A stretch of 64,000 nt of DNA. Source: Pseudomonadota bacterium (lineage in GTDB: Bacteria; Pseudomonadota; Gammaproteobacteria; Burkholderiales; JABEVD01). The notes under the pieces are model-generated. The model was not told the DNA's origin. It saw nothing but the letters and a program-made list of their open reading frames with translations, and ran no database searches. Numbering within the stretch: the stretch's first letter is position 1; every line of letters starts with the position of its first letter. The stretch lies in the NCBI GenBank assembly GCA_021835845.1, contig JAKBJU010000001.1:163736-227735 (forward strand), in the 5' to 3' direction. The position numbers and the translations under genes are program-made. Positions 11,282 to 24,254 of this stretch are shown piece by piece.

Positions 11282-11422
11282 GGCATTACCCCACATGGAT
11301 ATACACTTTTGTGTTGTATATCCGCACCGCAAGAACATCAACTGCGTCCGGGCTGTAGCGTGGAGGGACAAGGTCCGCCAGCACCATCAAGAAAGCCCAC
11401 ATGATGCGGGCATTCCGTTTGC

Positions 11423-11869
11423 CTAGAACGGGATGTCGTCGTCCATGTCGTCGAAGCCGCCCTTCTGCTGGGCCTGCTGCGCAGGCCGCTGCTGCGGCCG
11501 CGATTCGGAGGGAGAATCGGAAACCTCGAAGCTGTTGCCGCGGCTCCCCAGCATCTGCATCCTGTCGGCGACGATCTCGGTAGTGTAGCGGTCCTGCCCT
11601 TCCTTGTCCTGCCATTTGCGGGTCTGTATCCGTCCCTCGACGTAGACCTGGCTGCCCTTCTTCAGATATTCGCCTGCGATCTCGGCCAGCTTGCCGAAAA
11701 AGGCGACCCTGTGCCATTCGGTCTTTTCCTGCTTCTCCCCGCTCTTGTCCTTCCAGTTCTCGGTGGTCGCCAGCGTGATGTTGGTGATCGCAGAGCCGTC
11801 AGGGGAATAGCGCACGTCCGGGTCCTTGCCCAGATTTCCGATCAATATCGCCTTGTTCACAGATGCCAT
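11423..11869 (-). CDS. ssb: single-stranded DNA-binding protein
   Basis: [44 protein letters not shown]..., acidic tail DDMDDDIPF. Confidence 0.97.
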   Translation of the reverse strand: MASVNKAILIGNLGKDPDVRYSPDGSAITNITLATTENWKDKSGEKQEKTEWHRVAFFGKLAEIAGEYLKKGSQVYVEGRIQTRKWQDKEGQDRYTTEIVADRMQMLGSRGNSFEVSDSPSESRPQQRPAQQAQQKGGFDDMDDDIPF

Positions 11870-12026
11870 GTACGCTTCTCCTTTTGAATGCCGTAGCCAT
11901 TGTCACATTCTATATGATTAGCCTGCCAACTCAAACCGCAGGAGAAGCTTCGGTGACATGGCGAACAGACCCATGCAGGCCGCAGTGCTATAATTTGAAG
12001 CGTCACAAAACCATAACAAATGCATC

Positions 12027-13883
12027 ATGCACCACGAACCCGCCCCGGTTTCAGATATTTTCGCATGGGACAGCCAGTTCGAAACCGGAATTCGTGATCT
12101 CGACAGGCAGCACAGGCATCTCGTAGACCTCATCAATTCCCTGGGGCGCATCCTCTCCTCGGAAACGGAATTCGTCGAAAGCGCCCTGCTCGGCGTTTTC
12201 GACGAACTGTCCGACTATGTCGTTTTCCATTTCAGTTACGAGGAAGGCCTGATGGCGCCTTTTTCCTCCGGGCACGAGTCCGCCCACAGGCAGTCCCATG
12301 CGGAATTCGTTCAGCAGCTTGCCGAGGCCAGGGCCGCGGCGAAAATTTCCCCTTTCGAAACCGCCGGGAAGATGCTCGCCTTCCTTTCCAGATGGCTGAT
12401 GCTGCACATCGTCGGCACCGACAGGCGCCTCGCGAAGAAAATCATCGCCGTCGAATCCGGTTTGTCCGTCGAAGAGGCGGAGCGCGCGGCAAGCGCCGCC
12501 ATGGGCGATACCGGCGAAATCCTGCTGCATGTCATGAACAGGCTCTACGACAACCTCGCCACCAAAACCTGCGAACTGCTGGAAACCAAGCGCAGGCTGC
12601 GCAGGGAGATCGACGCGCACAGGCTCACCGAATTCGAGCTGAGAAAGCTCTCCAGTGCAGTCGAACACAGCCCGGTTTCGATCATCATCACGGACGAACG
12701 CGGGTGTTTCGAATACGTCAATCCGAAATTCACCGAACTGACCGGCTACGGTTTCCACGAGTTGGACGGAAAAACGCCGCGGGTACTGAAATCCGGGGAG
12801 ACGGCCGACATCGCATACGAGAAACTCTGGAAAACCATCAGCTCGGGACGGGCATGGTACGGCGAATTCCACAACAGGAAGAAGAACGGGGAGCATTACT
12901 GGGATCACGCCTCCATTTCCCCTATTTTCGATTCCAGCGGGAAAATCACCCATTACGTCGCCATCCAGGAAAACATCACCGCGCGCAAGCAGGCGGAGGA
13001 GCATCTGCAGCAGCAGAAGCAGTTCTCGGACGACATCATCAACAGTCTTCCGGGCATCTTCTACATGCTCAACGAGCACGGGCGCTTCGTCAGGGTGAAC
13101 CCGCAATTTTCCGATGTCACCGGCTATTCCAGGGGCGAAATTCTGGACATGACCGCCCTGGACTTTTTCGATGGAGAAGACCGGGACAGGATCGCGGCAA
13201 GGATAGCCGAAGTGTTCGAGAAAGGGGAGTCCTGGGTCGAGGCCGATCTCGTCGTGAAGGACGGGCGGAAAATCCCCTACTATTTCACCGGGCACAGGAC
13301 GGCATTCAGCAGCAAGCCCTACCTCGTCGGGTTGGGCACCGACATTTCGGAAAGGCGCAAGCTGGAACTGGAGCTCGTCCGCCAGGCAAGGATGGACATG
13401 CTCACCAACCTCCCCAACCGCCGCCACTTCCTGGACCTCGCCGGGCAGGAACTCGCCCGCGCCAACCGTTACGGCAGCGTGCTCTCCGTCCTGATGATAG
13501 ACCTGGACAAATTCAAGTCCATCAACGACGAATACGGCCACCACACGGGTGACAAGGTATTGATCAAGTTCGCCGAGATCTGCCGCCAGACGATGCGCGG
13601 CATCGACATCACGGGACGCATAGGCGGGGAGGAATTCGCCGTCCTGCTTCCGGAAACCGACGAGAAACGCGCGCTCGATGCAGCGGAAAGATTGAGGCAG
13701 CGCGTCTCCGAGGAAGAAATCGAGTCGGAGGTGGGAAAAATCTTCCACTTCACCGCATCGATCGGGGTGGCGACCCTCTCCCCGGCGAGCTGCGACATCG
13801 ACATTCTCCTGAGCGCAGCGGACAAGGGGCTTTACGAGGCGAAGCGCTCGGGCCGCAACCGGGTCGTCAGCTTCAGGCCGTAG
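12027..13883 (+). CDS. bacteriohemerythrin-PAS-PAS-GGDEF diguanylate cyclase
   Basis: Hemerythrin ligand pattern ([36 protein letters not shown]); two PAS/PAC units; [14 protein letters not shown] with upstream RGID I-site pattern. Confidence 0.92.
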   Translation: MHHEPAPVSDIFAWDSQFETGIRDLDRQHRHLVDLINSLGRILSSETEFVESALLGVFDELSDYVVFHFSYEEGLMAPFSSGHESAHRQSHAEFVQQLAEARAAAKISPFETAGKMLAFLSRWLMLHIVGTDRRLAKKIIAVESGLSVEEAERAASAAMGDTGEILLHVMNRLYDNLATKTCELLETKRRLRREIDAHRLTEFELRKLSSAVEHSPVSIIITDERGCFEYVNPKFTELTGYGFHELDGKTPRVLKSGETADIAYEKLWKTISSGRAWYGEFHNRKKNGEHYWDHASISPIFDSSGKITHYVAIQENITARKQAEEHLQQQKQFSDDIINSLPGIFYMLNEHGRFVRVNPQFSDVTGYSRGEILDMTALDFFDGEDRDRIAARIAEVFEKGESWVEADLVVKDGRKIPYYFTGHRTAFSSKPYLVGLGTDISERRKLELELVRQARMDMLTNLPNRRHFLDLAGQELARANRYGSVLSVLMIDLDKFKSINDEYGHHTGDKVLIKFAEICRQTMRGIDITGRIGGEEFAVLLPETDEKRALDAAERLRQRVSEEEIESEVGKIFHFTASIGVATLSPASCDIDILLSAADKGLYEAKRSGRNRVVSFRP

Positions 13884-15255
13884 TCAGTCTGGCGACGCCC
13901 TCTTCGTCGAAGCCGCTCAGATTGGTCTTCAGGTAGGCCACGCCTTCGGAGCCGATCACCTCTGCCTCGTACACCCCCGAGAGGGCGGAGAGCTGCTCGG
14001 AAAGCAGCTTCGCCTGAACTTCATCCATCAGCTTCACGTTATACATCTTGGACCGCACCGCCGGAGGCGCCTTCATCGTGATCGCAAGAAGCAGCCAGAG
14101 CGCGCTCATGGCGGCGCCAAAAACAAACACGGAAGCATGCCCGCCGAAGCTCGCAAGCACGCCTCCCACTGCGCCGCCTGCGAACAGCCCCAGCGACTGG
14201 CTGGTGTTGTAAACCCCCATCGCGGTTCCCTTGGCCGAAACCGGCGCGATCTTGGACACCAGCGAAGGCAGGCTCGCTTCCAGGATGTTGAAGGCGGTGA
14301 AGAAAAGCAGCAAGGTCGCCGCAATGCCCCAGAAGGACGCGATCAGCACCGAGAAAAGCAATTGGGAAAAGAGCAGCAGGGCAATCGCCCCGACGAACAC
14401 ATTCTTGAGCTTGCCCTTTTTCTCGCCGTAAATGATGAGCGGCACCATCAGGATGAAGGCGAAAATCATCACCGGCACATAGATCTTCCAGTGCTGGTTC
14501 TCGGGCAGGTGCCCGGACTCGATCAGCGCAGAGGGGATCACCACGAACATCGCCATCTGCGCCGCATGCAGGCTGAAAATGCCGAAATTGAGCCTGAGCA
14601 GCTGGGCATTCTTCAGCACACCGGAAAGCCTGGCCGTCGAGACTTCGGTATCCGAATGGAAAAGCCGCCTTTCCGGGTTCGGAATCAGTTTCGCCACGAC
14701 GAAGATCGCCGCCAGCGAAAGCATGCCGGTCAGGGCGAACATGCCCGGCACGCCTATCGCCTGATAGATCAGCGGGCTCACGGCCATGGAAATGGCGAAA
14801 GTCATGCCTATCGTCGTGCCGATCATCGCCATCGCCTTGGTTCTGTGCTCTTCGCGGGTGAGATCGGCCAGCAGCGCGGTGATCGCAGCCGATATCGCCC
14901 CTGCGCCCTGGATGGAGCGGCCGATGATGATCCAGTAGATGTCGTGCGCCATGAAGGCGACGAAGCTGCCGATGGCGAATATGGCCAGGCCGAAATAAAT
15001 GACGGGCTTTCTGCCGAACCTGTCGGACGCCATGCCGAAAGGAAGCTGCAGAACGGCCTGGGTAAGCCCGTACATGCCGAGGGCGAGTCCGATCAGCATA
15101 TGATCCCCCCCCCCCGGAAGCGACTTGGCGTAAATCGCAAAAACCGGAAGAATCAGGAACATGCCCAGCATCCTGAGGCCGAAAATTCCTGCAAGCCCCA
15201 TGCTCGCGCGCCGCTCCAGAGGCGTCATGTTGTCGGTATTGTTGGTATTCTTCAT
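13873..15255 (-). CDS. MFS transporter (drug-efflux type)
   Basis: 12-TM-like hydrophobic pattern, [35 protein letters not shown] motif; ATG at 15255 chosen over 15270 (CGGAAACGG upstream). Confidence 0.88.
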   Translation of the reverse strand: MKNTNNTDNMTPLERRASMGLAGIFGLRMLGMFLILPVFAIYAKSLPGGGDHMLIGLALGMYGLTQAVLQLPFGMASDRFGRKPVIYFGLAIFAIGSFVAFMAHDIYWIIIGRSIQGAGAISAAITALLADLTREEHRTKAMAMIGTTIGMTFAISMAVSPLIYQAIGVPGMFALTGMLSLAAIFVVAKLIPNPERRLFHSDTEVSTARLSGVLKNAQLLRLNFGIFSLHAAQMAMFVVIPSALIESGHLPENQHWKIYVPVMIFAFILMVPLIIYGEKKGKLKNVFVGAIALLLFSQLLFSVLIASFWGIAATLLLFFTAFNILEASLPSLVSKIAPVSAKGTAMGVYNTSQSLGLFAGGAVGGVLASFGGHASVFVFGAAMSALWLLLAITMKAPPAVRSKMYNVKLMDEVQAKLLSEQLSALSGVYEAEVIGSEGVAYLKTNLSGFDEEGVARLTTA

Positions 15256-15321
15256 ATTCCGTTTCCGCAAATTCAGATAAGACGGTATATTAGCAGGTTG
15301 AGTTCAACTTTTTTAGATTTC

Positions 15322-18141
15322 ATGGAATACATCAGGATCCGCGGCGCCAGGACGCACAACCTCAGGAACGTCAATCTCGACCTTCCCAGGAACAGCCTCA
15401 TCGTGATCACCGGGCTTTCCGGCTCTGGAAAATCCTCGCTGGCATTCGACACTCTCTACGCGGAAGGGCAGCGCCGCTATGTGGAATCGCTCTCGACCTA
15501 TGCCCGGCAGTTCCTGCATCTCATGGAAAAGCCCGATGTCGACCTGATCGAGGGGCTTTCTCCCGCCATTTCGATCGAGCAGAAGGCGACCAGCCACAAC
15601 CCGAGATCGACCGTCGGCACGGTGACCGAAATCCACGACTATTTGCGACTGCTTTTCGCGCGAGCGGGAGATCCGGTCTGCCCCGAGCACGGCATCACGC
15701 TGAAAGCCCAGAGCGTGAGCCAGATGGTCGACCATATCCTTTCATTGCCTGCCGACACCAGGCTGATGATCCTCTCCCCGCTGGTGGTGGGCAGGAAGGG
15801 GGAGCAGATCGACCTCATCGACGAACTGCGCGCCCAGGGGTTCGTGAGGCTGAGGCTGGACGGCGAGATCCACGAAATAGACAACGTTCCGAAGCTGCAG
15901 AAGAACCGGAAGCACACCATCGAGGTCGTCGTCGACAGACTGAAGGTCAGCGTCGAGGCCAAGCAGCGCCTCGCCGAATCCCTGGAAACCGCATTGCGCC
16001 ATGCGGACGGGCGGGCGCTCGCCGTCGAGATGGATACGGGAGCCGAGCATCTCTTTTCGGCGAAATTCTCCTGCCCGATCTGCTCCTATTCGCTTCCCGA
16101 AATGGAGCCGAGGCTCTTTTCCTTCAACAACCCCATGGGCGCCTGCCCGAAATGCGACGGGCTCGGCCAGGTCAGCCTTTTCGATCCCAAAAAGGTCGTC
16201 GCCTTTCCCCATCTTTCCCTCGCCTCGGGGGCGATCAAGGGATGGGACAAGCGCAACCATTTCTATTTCCAGATGCTTCAGTCGCTCGCGGCGCATTACG
16301 GGTTCGATGTCGAAGCGCCCTTCGAATCCCTTCCTGAAGCGCCGAGAAACGTCATACTCTACGGTTCCGGGCGGGAAAAGATCGAATTTTATTACCCCAC
16401 GGAACGAGGGGCGAAGCGCATCCAGCAGCATGCCTTCGAGGGCATCATTCACAACCTGGAGCGCCGCTACAGGGAAACCGATTCGGTCATGGTGCGGGAG
16501 GAGCTGTCCAGGTTCCTGACCAACAGCCCCTGCCCAGAGTGCCATGGCACGCGGCTGAGGAAAGAGGCGAGACATGTGATGGTGGCCGGCCTCACGCTGC
16601 ACGAAATCAGCCAGAAGCCCCTGAAGGATGCCCTCTCCTTTTTCCAATCCCTTTCCCTTCCCGGAAGCAAGAAGGCGGTCGCGGAAAAAATCTCGCACGA
16701 AATCGTCAGCCGCCTCACCTTCCTCAACAACGTCGGCCTCGACTACCTTTCGCTGGACCGGAGCGCCGACACTCTGTCCGGCGGGGAAGCGCAGCGCATC
16801 AGGCTGGCCAGTCAGATCGGCTCGGGACTTACCGGCGTCATGTACGTCCTCGACGAGCCTTCAATCGGGCTGCATCAGCGCGACAACACGCGGCTCCTCG
16901 ACACCCTCAAGCATTTGAGGAATCTGGGCAACACGGTGATCGTGGTCGAGCACGACGAGGATGCGATAAGATGCGCCGACCATGTCGTCGACATCGGCCC
17001 CGGAGCCGGCGTCCACGGCGGCAGGATCATCGCGGAAGGGACGCCGGAAGCCATAGCAGAAAACCCGGATTCGCTCACCGGCCTCTACCTTTGCGGGAAG
17101 AAATCCATTCCCGTCCCGAAGAAAAGAATCCCGCCTTCCGAATCGCGCTGGCTGAAGCTCAAGGGGGCCTGCGGGAACAACCTGAAAGACGTGAACCTCG
17201 ACCTGCCTGTCGGCCTCTTCACCGCCATCACCGGCGTCTCGGGTTCCGGCAAATCGACCCTGATCAACGACACCCTCTATGCTTCGGTATCCCAATCCCT
17301 CTACGGCAGCAGCCGCGACGTCTCCCCCTTCGAATCGATCACCGGAATCGAGTATTTCGACAAGGTGATCAACATGGACCAGAGCCCGATAGGCAGGACC
17401 CCCAGATCGAACCCCGCCACCTACACCGGGCTTTTTACCCCGATCCGGGAACTCTTCTCGGGCACCCCCCAATCGAGGGAAAGAGGATACGGCCCCGGGC
17501 GCTTCTCCTTCAACGTCAAGGGCGGGAGATGCGAAGCCTGCCAGGGAGACGGCGTGATCCGGGTCGAGATGCATTTCCTCCCCGACATCTACGTGCCCTG
17601 CGACGTCTGCCATGGCAAGCGCTACAACAGGGAGACGCTGGAAATCCATTACAGGGGCAGGAACATCTACGAGATTCTCGAAATGACCGTGGAGGCTGCA
17701 GCCGAATTCTTCTCTGCAGTACCTGCCGTGTCCAGGAAGCTGCAGACCCTGCTCGACGTGGGGCTGGGCTACATCACGCTCGGGCAGAGCGCGACCACCC
17801 TCTCGGGCGGGGAAGCGCAGCGCGTCAAGCTCTCGCTGGAGCTTTCCAAGCGCGACACCGGGAGGACGCTCTACATTCTGGACGAGCCGACCACCGGGCT
17901 GCATTTCCAGGATATCGCCATGCTGCTCAAGGTGCTGCACCGCCTGCGCGAGCAGGGGAACACGGTGGTAGTGATCGAGCACAACCTGGATGTCATCAAG
18001 ACTGCCGACTGGATCATCGATCTGGGCCCTGAAGGCGGAAACGGCGGAGGAGAGATCGTCGCGGAAGGGTCGCCCGAATCCGTGGCTGAGAACAAGCGCA
18101 GCCATACCGGGCGCTATCTGGAAAAAGTGCTGCGCCAATGA
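15322..18141 (+). CDS. uvrA: excinuclease ABC subunit A
   Basis: [65 protein letters not shown]; two ABC signatures and zinc-finger CxxC motifs. The ORF-track N-terminal extension from 14137 is antisense to the MFS gene. Confidence 0.98.
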   Translation: MEYIRIRGARTHNLRNVNLDLPRNSLIVITGLSGSGKSSLAFDTLYAEGQRRYVESLSTYARQFLHLMEKPDVDLIEGLSPAISIEQKATSHNPRSTVGTVTEIHDYLRLLFARAGDPVCPEHGITLKAQSVSQMVDHILSLPADTRLMILSPLVVGRKGEQIDLIDELRAQGFVRLRLDGEIHEIDNVPKLQKNRKHTIEVVVDRLKVSVEAKQRLAESLETALRHADGRALAVEMDTGAEHLFSAKFSCPICSYSLPEMEPRLFSFNNPMGACPKCDGLGQVSLFDPKKVVAFPHLSLASGAIKGWDKRNHFYFQMLQSLAAHYGFDVEAPFESLPEAPRNVILYGSGREKIEFYYPTERGAKRIQQHAFEGIIHNLERRYRETDSVMVREELSRFLTNSPCPECHGTRLRKEARHVMVAGLTLHEISQKPLKDALSFFQSLSLPGSKKAVAEKISHEIVSRLTFLNNVGLDYLSLDRSADTLSGGEAQRIRLASQIGSGLTGVMYVLDEPSIGLHQRDNTRLLDTLKHLRNLGNTVIVVEHDEDAIRCADHVVDIGPGAGVHGGRIIAEGTPEAIAENPDSLTGLYLCGKKSIPVPKKRIPPSESRWLKLKGACGNNLKDVNLDLPVGLFTAITGVSGSGKSTLINDTLYASVSQSLYGSSRDVSPFESITGIEYFDKVINMDQSPIGRTPRSNPATYTGLFTPIRELFSGTPQSRERGYGPGRFSFNVKGGRCEACQGDGVIRVEMHFLPDIYVPCDVCHGKRYNRETLEIHYRGRNIYEILEMTVEAAAEFFSAVPAVSRKLQTLLDVGLGYITLGQSATTLSGGEAQRVKLSLELSKRDTGRTLYILDEPTTGLHFQDIAMLLKVLHRLREQGNTVVVIEHNLDVIKTADWIIDLGPEGGNGGGEIVAEGSPESVAENKRSHTGRYLEKVLRQ

Positions 18142-18171
18142 AAAACCCGCCACCTCATGCAAGGTGGCGGG
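18141..18171 (-). terminator. Intrinsic terminator of the alpha operon (probably bidirectional with uvrA)
   Basis: cccgccacct-catgca-aggtggcggg 10-bp perfect stem; five A on the + strand at 18141-18145 give a U-tract for minus-strand transcripts. Confidence 0.85.
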
Positions 18172-18195
18172 CTTCTGATCTCGGAATTCCCCGGT

Positions 18196-18564
18196 TTATT
18201 CGGCCTCGGGCTGATCCATCAGCATGACCAGCGCCATGGGGGCATTGTCGCCCTGGCGGAAGCCTGCCTTCAGTATCCTGAGATAGCCGCCGTTGCGGTT
18301 CGCATAGCGGGGGCCGAGCTCGTCGAAAAGCTTGACGACCATGTCGCGGTCGCGCAGCCTGTCGAAAGCGAGCCTGCGGTTCGCCAAGGAGGGCTTCTTG
18401 CCCAGCGTGATCAGGGGCTCTGCAACGCGGCGCAGTTCCTTAGCCTTGGGGAGCGTGGTCGTGATGGTTTCATGCTTCAGGAGCGAGTTGGTCATATTCC
18501 TGAGCATCGCCAGACGATGACTGCTCGTGACATTCAGTTTTCTCAATCCGAGACGGTGGCGCAT
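18196..18564 (-). CDS. rplQ: 50S ribosomal protein L17
   Basis: [56 protein letters not shown]. Confidence 0.98.
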   Translation of the reverse strand: MRHRLGLRKLNVTSSHRLAMLRNMTNSLLKHETITTTLPKAKELRRVAEPLITLGKKPSLANRRLAFDRLRDRDMVVKLFDELGPRYANRNGGYLRILKAGFRQGDNAPMALVMLMDQPEAE

Positions 18565-18577
18565 AACTTATCCTTTC

Positions 18578-19555
18578 TTAAGGCTTTTCCAGCCCTGCAG
18601 GAGGCCAGTTTTCCAGTTTCATTCCCAGGGAAAGGCCGCGCGATGCGAGCACTTCCTTGATTTCGTTGAGCGACTTGCGCCCCAGGTTCGGCGCTTTCAG
18701 GAGCTCGTGCTCGGTGCACTGGATCAGGTCGCCGATGTAAAAAATGTTTTCAGACTTCAGGCAGTTGGCGCTTCTCACGGTCAGCTCGAGATCGTCCACG
18801 GGCCTCAGCAGGATCGGGTCGATCTGGGGTGCCTTGGGCTGCTCGGCAAGCGCGGGCGTCCCTTCCAGGTCCGCAAAAACAGAGAGCTGGTCGACCAGAA
18901 TCCTGGCTGCATGCCTGATCGCATCCTCGGGATCGATCACACCGTTGGTCTCGATATTCATAACCAGCTTGTCGAGGTCGGTGCGCTGCTCGACGCGGGC
19001 GCTCTCGACCGCATAGCTGACGCGGCGCACCGGGCTGAAGGAAGCATCCAGCATGATCCTGCCGATTGCCCTGTTCTCGCCGGATTTGATGCGCACGGCG
19101 CTGGGCTGATAGCCGCGCCCCTTCTCGACCTTGATTTCCATTTCCAGCTTGCCGCCTTCGGTCAGGTGGGCGATCACATGCTCGGGATTGATGATCTCCA
19201 CATCGTGGGACGTTTCGATGTCGCCGGCCGTGACCATGCCCTCTCCTTCCTTCTTCAGGGTGAGGAAAGCCTCATCGCGGTTGTGCAGCTTGAGCACGAT
19301 GCCCTTGAGGTTGAGCAGGATGTCGACCACGTCCTCCTGCACGCCGTCCAGGCTCGAATATTCGTGGAGCACGCCGCTGATCTGAACCTCGGTAGGGGCA
19401 TAGCCCGTCATCGAAGACAGCAAGATGCGACGCAGTGCATTGCCCAGCGTGTGGCCGTAACCGCGCTCGAAAGGCTCCATGGTGACCTTGGCATGCGTAG
19501 GTGCCAGGCTCTCGACCTCGATAATACGCGGCTTAAGAAGAGTACTGCTTTGCAT
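18578..19555 (-). CDS. rpoA: DNA-directed RNA polymerase subunit alpha
   Basis: [50 protein letters not shown]-terminal domain [23 protein letters not shown]. Confidence 0.98.
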   Translation of the reverse strand: MQSSTLLKPRIIEVESLAPTHAKVTMEPFERGYGHTLGNALRRILLSSMTGYAPTEVQISGVLHEYSSLDGVQEDVVDILLNLKGIVLKLHNRDEAFLTLKKEGEGMVTAGDIETSHDVEIINPEHVIAHLTEGGKLEMEIKVEKGRGYQPSAVRIKSGENRAIGRIMLDASFSPVRRVSYAVESARVEQRTDLDKLVMNIETNGVIDPEDAIRHAARILVDQLSVFADLEGTPALAEQPKAPQIDPILLRPVDDLELTVRSANCLKSENIFYIGDLIQCTEHELLKAPNLGRKSLNEIKEVLASRGLSLGMKLENWPPAGLEKP

Positions 19556-19578
19556 ATCCTGATTCCCTCGGTTGCGAA

Positions 19579-20205
19579 TTACTTGGAATACAACTCGACA
19601 ACAAGATTCTCGTTGATGGTGGAAGGCAATTCGGAGCGCTGCGGCTTGGCCTTGAACACACCCTTCATCGCCTTGGCGTCGACATCGACCCACTCGGGGA
19701 AGCCGCGCTGCTCGGCTGCCTCGACGGATGCCTTGATCCTGAGGTGCTGCTTGGCGCCTTCGGCAACTTCGACCACGTCGCCCACCTTCACCTGGTAGGA
19801 AGGAATGTTGACCCGCCTGCCGTTGACCAGAATCCCGTTATGCCTGACAACCTGCCTTGCCTCGCTTCTGGAAATGCCGAAACCCATCCTGTAGGCCACG
19901 TTGTCCAGGCGGCACTCGAGAAGCTGGAGCAGATTGTCGCCGGTGATGCCGCGCCTTCTGTCGGCCTCCTTGTAGGAAAGGCGGAACTGGCCTTCCAGAA
20001 TGCCGTAGATGCGGCGCAGCTTCTGCTTGGCGCGCAACTGGACGCCATAGTCGGAAAGCCTGCCCTTCTTCTGTCCGTGCTGGCCCGGCGCATAATTCCT
20101 GCGCTCGATCGCGCACTTGTCGGAGAAGCACTTTTCCCCCTTCAGGAAAAGCTTTTCGCCTTCACGCCGGCACTGGCGGCACTTTGCATCGAGATTTCTA
20201 GCCAC
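19579..20205 (-). CDS. rpsD: 30S ribosomal protein S4
   Basis: [45 protein letters not shown]. Confidence 0.98.
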   Translation of the reverse strand: MARNLDAKCRQCRREGEKLFLKGEKCFSDKCAIERRNYAPGQHGQKKGRLSDYGVQLRAKQKLRRIYGILEGQFRLSYKEADRRRGITGDNLLQLLECRLDNVAYRMGFGISRSEARQVVRHNGILVNGRRVNIPSYQVKVGDVVEVAEGAKQHLRIKASVEAAEQRGFPEWVDVDAKAMKGVFKAKPQRSELPSTINENLVVELYSK

Positions 20206-20220
20206 TATCAGACTCCTGAA

Positions 20221-20610
20221 TTAAATACGGCGCTTCTTGGGCGGACGGCAGCCGTTGTGGGGAATGGGGGTCACATCCGAAATGCTGGTGATCTTGAACC
20301 CTGCCGAATTCAGCGCGCGGACAGCGGACTCGCGTCCCGGGCCGGGGCCCTTGATGCGCACTTCCAGATTCTTGACGCCGCATTCCTGGGCAAGCTTGCC
20401 GGCCGTTTCCGCCGCGATCTGCGCAGCGAATGGCGTGCTCTTCCTGGAACCCTTGAAACCGCCGCTTCCCGAAGTAGCCCAGGAAAGCGCATTGCCCTGG
20501 CGGTCGGTGATCGTGACGATGGTGTTGTTAAAGGAGGCGTGGATATGCGCAATGCCTTCCGAAACGTTCTTCTTGACCTTCTTGCGCACCCTGGTATTAG
20601 TTTTTGCCAT
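20221..20610 (-). CDS. rpsK: 30S ribosomal protein S11
   Basis: [46 protein letters not shown]. Confidence 0.98.
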   Translation of the reverse strand: MAKTNTRVRKKVKKNVSEGIAHIHASFNNTIVTITDRQGNALSWATSGSGGFKGSRKSTPFAAQIAAETAGKLAQECGVKNLEVRIKGPGPGRESAVRALNSAGFKITSISDVTPIPHNGCRPPKKRRI

Positions 20611-20624
20611 ATCGGTTCCCCTGA

Positions 20625-20984
20625 TTATTTAGCGCGCATCGACTTGCGCGGCCCCTTGCGGGTCCTGGCATTGGTCCTGGTGCGCTGCCCGCGAACGGGA
20701 AGCCCGCGCCTGTGACGGAGGCCGCGATAGCAACCCAGATCCATCAGGCGCTTGATATTCATGGACACTTCGCGGCGAAGATCGCCTTCCACCGTGATAT
20801 GCGCCACCTGATCGCGCAGCTTTTCGACCTCGGCCTCGCTCAGATCCTTGATCTTGGTCGAGGTGCTGATCCCTGCCGCAGCGCAAATTTGACGTGCCCG
20901 AGTGCGACCAACACCGTAGATCGCGGTCAACGCGATTTCAGCGTGCTGATGATTCGGAATGTTAACCCCTGCTATCCGGGCCAT
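20625..20984 (-). CDS. rpsM: 30S ribosomal protein S13
   Basis: [39 protein letters not shown]. Confidence 0.98.
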   Translation of the reverse strand: MARIAGVNIPNHQHAEIALTAIYGVGRTRARQICAAAGISTSTKIKDLSEAEVEKLRDQVAHITVEGDLRREVSMNIKRLMDLGCYRGLRHRRGLPVRGQRTRTNARTRKGPRKSMRAK

Positions 20985-21043
20985 TCGTTCACTCCAACTT
21001 AGAAAAATTGATAATTATAACACCAGAACCGATCGAAACTCAA

Positions 21044-21157
21044 TCAGCCCTGACGTTGCTTGTGCCTGCGGTCGGTGCAAATGACGCGCACCACCCGGTT
21101 GCGGCGGATGATCTTGCAATTCCGGCAAATCTTTTTCACCGATGCCTGAACTCTCAT
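21044..21157 (-). CDS. rpmJ: 50S ribosomal protein L36
   Basis: Reverse-strand read [37 protein letters not shown], 37 aa, between infA and rpsM; absent from the ORF track because of size. Confidence 0.95.
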   Translation of the reverse strand: MRVQASVKKICRNCKIIRRNRVVRVICTDRRHKQRQG

Positions 21158-21169
21158 TTTCTTCTCCTG

Positions 21170-21388
21170 TTACTTCGCTCTAAATGTGATTCTCACTCGG
21201 CTCAGGTCATAGGGGGTCATCTCACAGGTGACCTTGTCCCCGGGCAATATGCGGATGTAATGCATCCTCATCTTGCCCGAAATATGCCCCAGAACCACAT
21301 GCCCGTTTTCCAGCTTCACGCGGAAAGTCGCATTGGGGAGGGTTTCGAGTATCTCCCCCTGCATCTGGATCGTTTCTTCCTTCGCCAT
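21170..21388 (-). CDS. infA: translation initiation factor IF-1
   Basis: [72 protein letters not shown]. Confidence 0.97.
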   Translation of the reverse strand: MAKEETIQMQGEILETLPNATFRVKLENGHVVLGHISGKMRMHYIRILPGDKVTCEMTPYDLSRVRITFRAK

Positions 21389-21389
21389 G

Positions 21390-22697
21390 TTACGCGCCGC
21401 CCTTGAAACTGGCCTTCTTCAGCAGGCTTTCATACTGGTTCGACATCATGTAGGCCTGAACCTGCGCCATGAAGTCCATGGTCACGACCACGATGATCAG
21501 AAGCGATGTGCCGCCGAAATAGAAGGGCACGTTCCACTTCACGATCAGGAATTCCGGCAGCAAGCAGACCAGCGTGATGTACAGTGCGCCGATCAGCGTG
21601 AGACGCATCATGATGCGCTCTATGTATCGCGCGGTCTGCTCCCCCGGCCTGATTCCGGGGACGAATGCGCCGCTCTTCTTCAAGTTGTCCGCCGTCTCCT
21701 TCGGATTGAAGACGAGCGCCGTATAGAAGAAGCAGAAAAAGATGATCGCACTGGCGTACAGCAGCACATAGACGGGCTGCCCCGGAGAGAGCGCATCCTT
21801 GATGTCGGAAAGCCATAAAAGCGACTTGTGGCTGCCGAACCATCCCGCCACCGTAGCGGGAAAAAGAATGATCGAGGAAGCGAATATCGGCGGAATCACC
21901 CCTGCCATGTTCAGCTTCAACGGAAGATGCGAGCTCTGCCCGCCGTACACCTTCCTCCCAACCTGCCTCTTCGCGTAATTCACCAGTATCTTACGCTGTC
22001 CGCGTTCGACGAACACCACCAGGGCGGTCACTGCCACCACGCCGACCAGCAACACCAGCACCATAGGAATCGAGAATGCGCCGGTGCGCGCAAGCTCGAG
22101 CGTTCCACCGATGGCATGCGGCAAGCCCGCAGCGATGCCGCTGAATATGATCATCGAAATGCCGTTGCCTATGCCGCGCTCGGTGATCTGCTCGCCCAGC
22201 CACATCAGAAACATCGTTCCCGTCACCAGCGTGATCACGGTGGTGATCCTGAACAGAAAGCCGGGATCGGGAACGAGCCCCGGCTGCCCTTCGAGCGCAA
22301 CCGATATCCCTATCGCCTGGAATACGGCAAGGCCCAGCGTGCCGTATCTCGTGTACTGCGTGATTTTCTTGCGCCCGCTTTCGCCTTCCTTCTTCAGCTG
22401 CTCGAGCTGAGGAACCACCACTGCCCCGAGCTGCAATATGATCGAGGCGGAAATGTAGGGCATGATCCCCAGCGCGAAAATCGTGAACCTGGAAAGCGCG
22501 CCACCGGAAAACATGTTGAACATGCCGAGGATGCCGCCCTGCTGGCTCTTGAAAAGATCGGACAGGACGTTCGCGTCGATTCCGGGAACCGGAATATGCG
22601 CCCCGATCCGGTAGACGATCAATGCCCCCAGCAGGAAAATCAGGCGCTTGTTCAGGTCGCCGTATTTCGCCGAAGACGCTTGCGCAGGGTTCGCCAA
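21390..22697 (-). CDS. secY: preprotein translocase subunit SecY
   Basis: [29 protein letters not shown]..., 10-TM pattern, [21 protein letters not shown]. Confidence 0.98.
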   Translation of the reverse strand: MANPAQASSAKYGDLNKRLIFLLGALIVYRIGAHIPVPGIDANVLSDLFKSQQGGILGMFNMFSGGALSRFTIFALGIMPYISASIILQLGAVVVPQLEQLKKEGESGRKKITQYTRYGTLGLAVFQAIGISVALEGQPGLVPDPGFLFRITTVITLVTGTMFLMWLGEQITERGIGNGISMIIFSGIAAGLPHAIGGTLELARTGAFSIPMVLVLLVGVVAVTALVVFVERGQRKILVNYAKRQVGRKVYGGQSSHLPLKLNMAGVIPPIFASSIILFPATVAGWFGSHKSLLWLSDIKDALSPGQPVYVLLYASAIIFFCFFYTALVFNPKETADNLKKSGAFVPGIRPGEQTARYIERIMMRLTLIGALYITLVCLLPEFLIVKWNVPFYFGGTSLLIIVVVTMDFMAQVQAYMMSNQYESLLKKASFKGGA

Positions 22698-22698
22698 A

Positions 22699-23133
22699 TC
22701 AGGCCTCTACCGATCCGCCGGCAGCCTCGATCGCCGCCTTCGCACCCTTGGTCGCGGCAAGCCCCTGAAGCTTGACAGCTTTGGTGATGGCGCCGGAAGC
22801 GATCACCTTGGCGTGGAGCGCATCGTGCGCAACGATGCCGGACTTCTTAAGAAGCAGCAGGTCGATCGTTTCGACAGGCATCTTCTCCAGATCGGAAAGC
22901 CTCACTTCCGCCGTGCTTCCCGCCGTCAGGGAAACGAAGCCGCGCTTCGGCAGGCGCCTTTGCAGGGGCATCTGACCGCCTTCGAAACCGACCTTGTGAA
23001 AGCCGCCGGACCGGGATTTCTGTCCCTTGTGCCCGCGCCCTGCCGTTTTGCCCAGGCCGCAGCCGATTCCCCGGCCCACCCTGCGCTTTGCATGCTTGGA
23101 CCCTGCTGCAGGTTTGATGTCGTTCAATTGCAT
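22699..23133 (-). CDS. rplO: 50S ribosomal protein L15
   Basis: [44 protein letters not shown]. Confidence 0.98.
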   Translation of the reverse strand: MQLNDIKPAAGSKHAKRRVGRGIGCGLGKTAGRGHKGQKSRSGGFHKVGFEGGQMPLQRRLPKRGFVSLTAGSTAEVRLSDLEKMPVETIDLLLLKKSGIVAHDALHAKVIASGAITKAVKLQGLAATKGAKAAIEAAGGSVEA

Positions 23134-23134
23134 C

Positions 23135-23335
23135 TTAAGCCTCGCACTTCACTAGATAATTCACCTTGTCGATCATGCCGCGATTCGCAGGAGTGTCGTC
23201 GACAACCACGGTATGGTTCATGCGGCGGAGCCCCAGGCCGCGCACGCAGGCGCGATGCGACTCCTTGGTTCCGATCACGCTTTTCACCAGCGTAACGCTG
23301 ATTTTCTTGGGTTCCGCTTTTTTAGCCTTTGCCAT
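23135..23335 (-). CDS. rpmD: 50S ribosomal protein L30
   Basis: [45 protein letters not shown]; start trimmed from the ORF track. Confidence 0.95.
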   Translation of the reverse strand: MAKAKKAEPKKISVTLVKSVIGTKESHRACVRGLGLRRMNHTVVVDDTPANRGMIDKVNYLVKCEA

Positions 23336-23337
23336 GA

Positions 23338-23862
23338 TTATTGCCCCAAAATTTCTTCTACGCTCTTGCCGCGCTTCGCTGCGATTTCCGAAGGCGAGTT
23401 CATCGCCTGCAGGCCGTTCAGCGTCGCCCTGACCATGTTGTAGGGATTGGTCGAGCCGATGCATTTCGCCAGCACGTTGGTCACGCCCATTACTTCGAAG
23501 ATGGCGCGCATCGGGCCGCCCGCGATGATTCCGGTACCTTCCGAGGCAGGCTGCATGTAAACCTTGGCGGCGCCGTGGCGACCGATCACGGCATGATGCA
23601 AGGTGCCATTCTTCAGATCGATCTTGACCATTTTGCGGCGCGCTTCGTCCATCGCCTTTTGCACTGCAACCGGCACCTCGCGCGATTTTCCCTTGCCCAT
23701 ACCCACGCCGCCATCGCCGTCGCCGACCACGGTGAGCGCGGCAAAGCCGAGAATACGCCCGCCCTTTACAACCTTGGTCACGCGATTGACGCTGATCATC
23801 TTTTCCCTGAGACCGTCGCCGCGCTCCTCAGCCTGTTGTACTTTAGCCTGCATTTTCGCCAT
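23338..23862 (-). CDS. rpsE: 30S ribosomal protein S5
   Basis: [53 protein letters not shown]. Confidence 0.98.
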   Translation of the reverse strand: MAKMQAKVQQAEERGDGLREKMISVNRVTKVVKGGRILGFAALTVVGDGDGGVGMGKGKSREVPVAVQKAMDEARRKMVKIDLKNGTLHHAVIGRHGAAKVYMQPASEGTGIIAGGPMRAIFEVMGVTNVLAKCIGSTNPYNMVRATLNGLQAMNSPSEIAAKRGKSVEEILGQ

Positions 23863-23875
23863 TATCTAACCCCGA

Positions 23876-24229
23876 TCAAAACACGAGACCGTTCTCGCGC
23901 GCGGCATCAGCCAGCGCCTTGATACGACCGTGATACTTAAATCCGGAACGGTCGAAGGCAACCGTTTCGATACCTGCCTGCTTCGCCTTCTCGGCGATTC
24001 GCTTGCCAATCGCCGCAGCCGCAGCGACATTCCCGCCGTTTTTCAATTCCTTGCGAACTTCGGGCTCCAGAGTCGAGGCGCTGACCAGAACTTTTGCTCC
24101 GCTCGCATCGATGATCTGGGCATAAATATGCGAATTGCTCCGATGGATCGACAAGCGGGTCGCTCTTTGCTCAGCAATTTTGGCACGGGTTTTGCGTGCT
24201 CTGCGCTGACGCGCGTCAAAGTTGATCAT
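23876..24229 (-). CDS. rplR: 50S ribosomal protein L18
   Basis: [41 protein letters not shown]. Confidence 0.98.
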   Translation of the reverse strand: MINFDARQRRARKTRAKIAEQRATRLSIHRSNSHIYAQIIDASGAKVLVSASTLEPEVRKELKNGGNVAAAAAIGKRIAEKAKQAGIETVAFDRSGFKYHGRIKALADAARENGLVF

Positions 24230-24254
24230 TTCCAGTCCTTAAATATTAAAACGA

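Noticed and set aside
14137-15321. 395-residue N-terminal extension of the uvrA frame
   Set aside because: Overlaps the MFS gene antisense; the UvrA homology starts exactly at [16 protein letters not shown] (15322).
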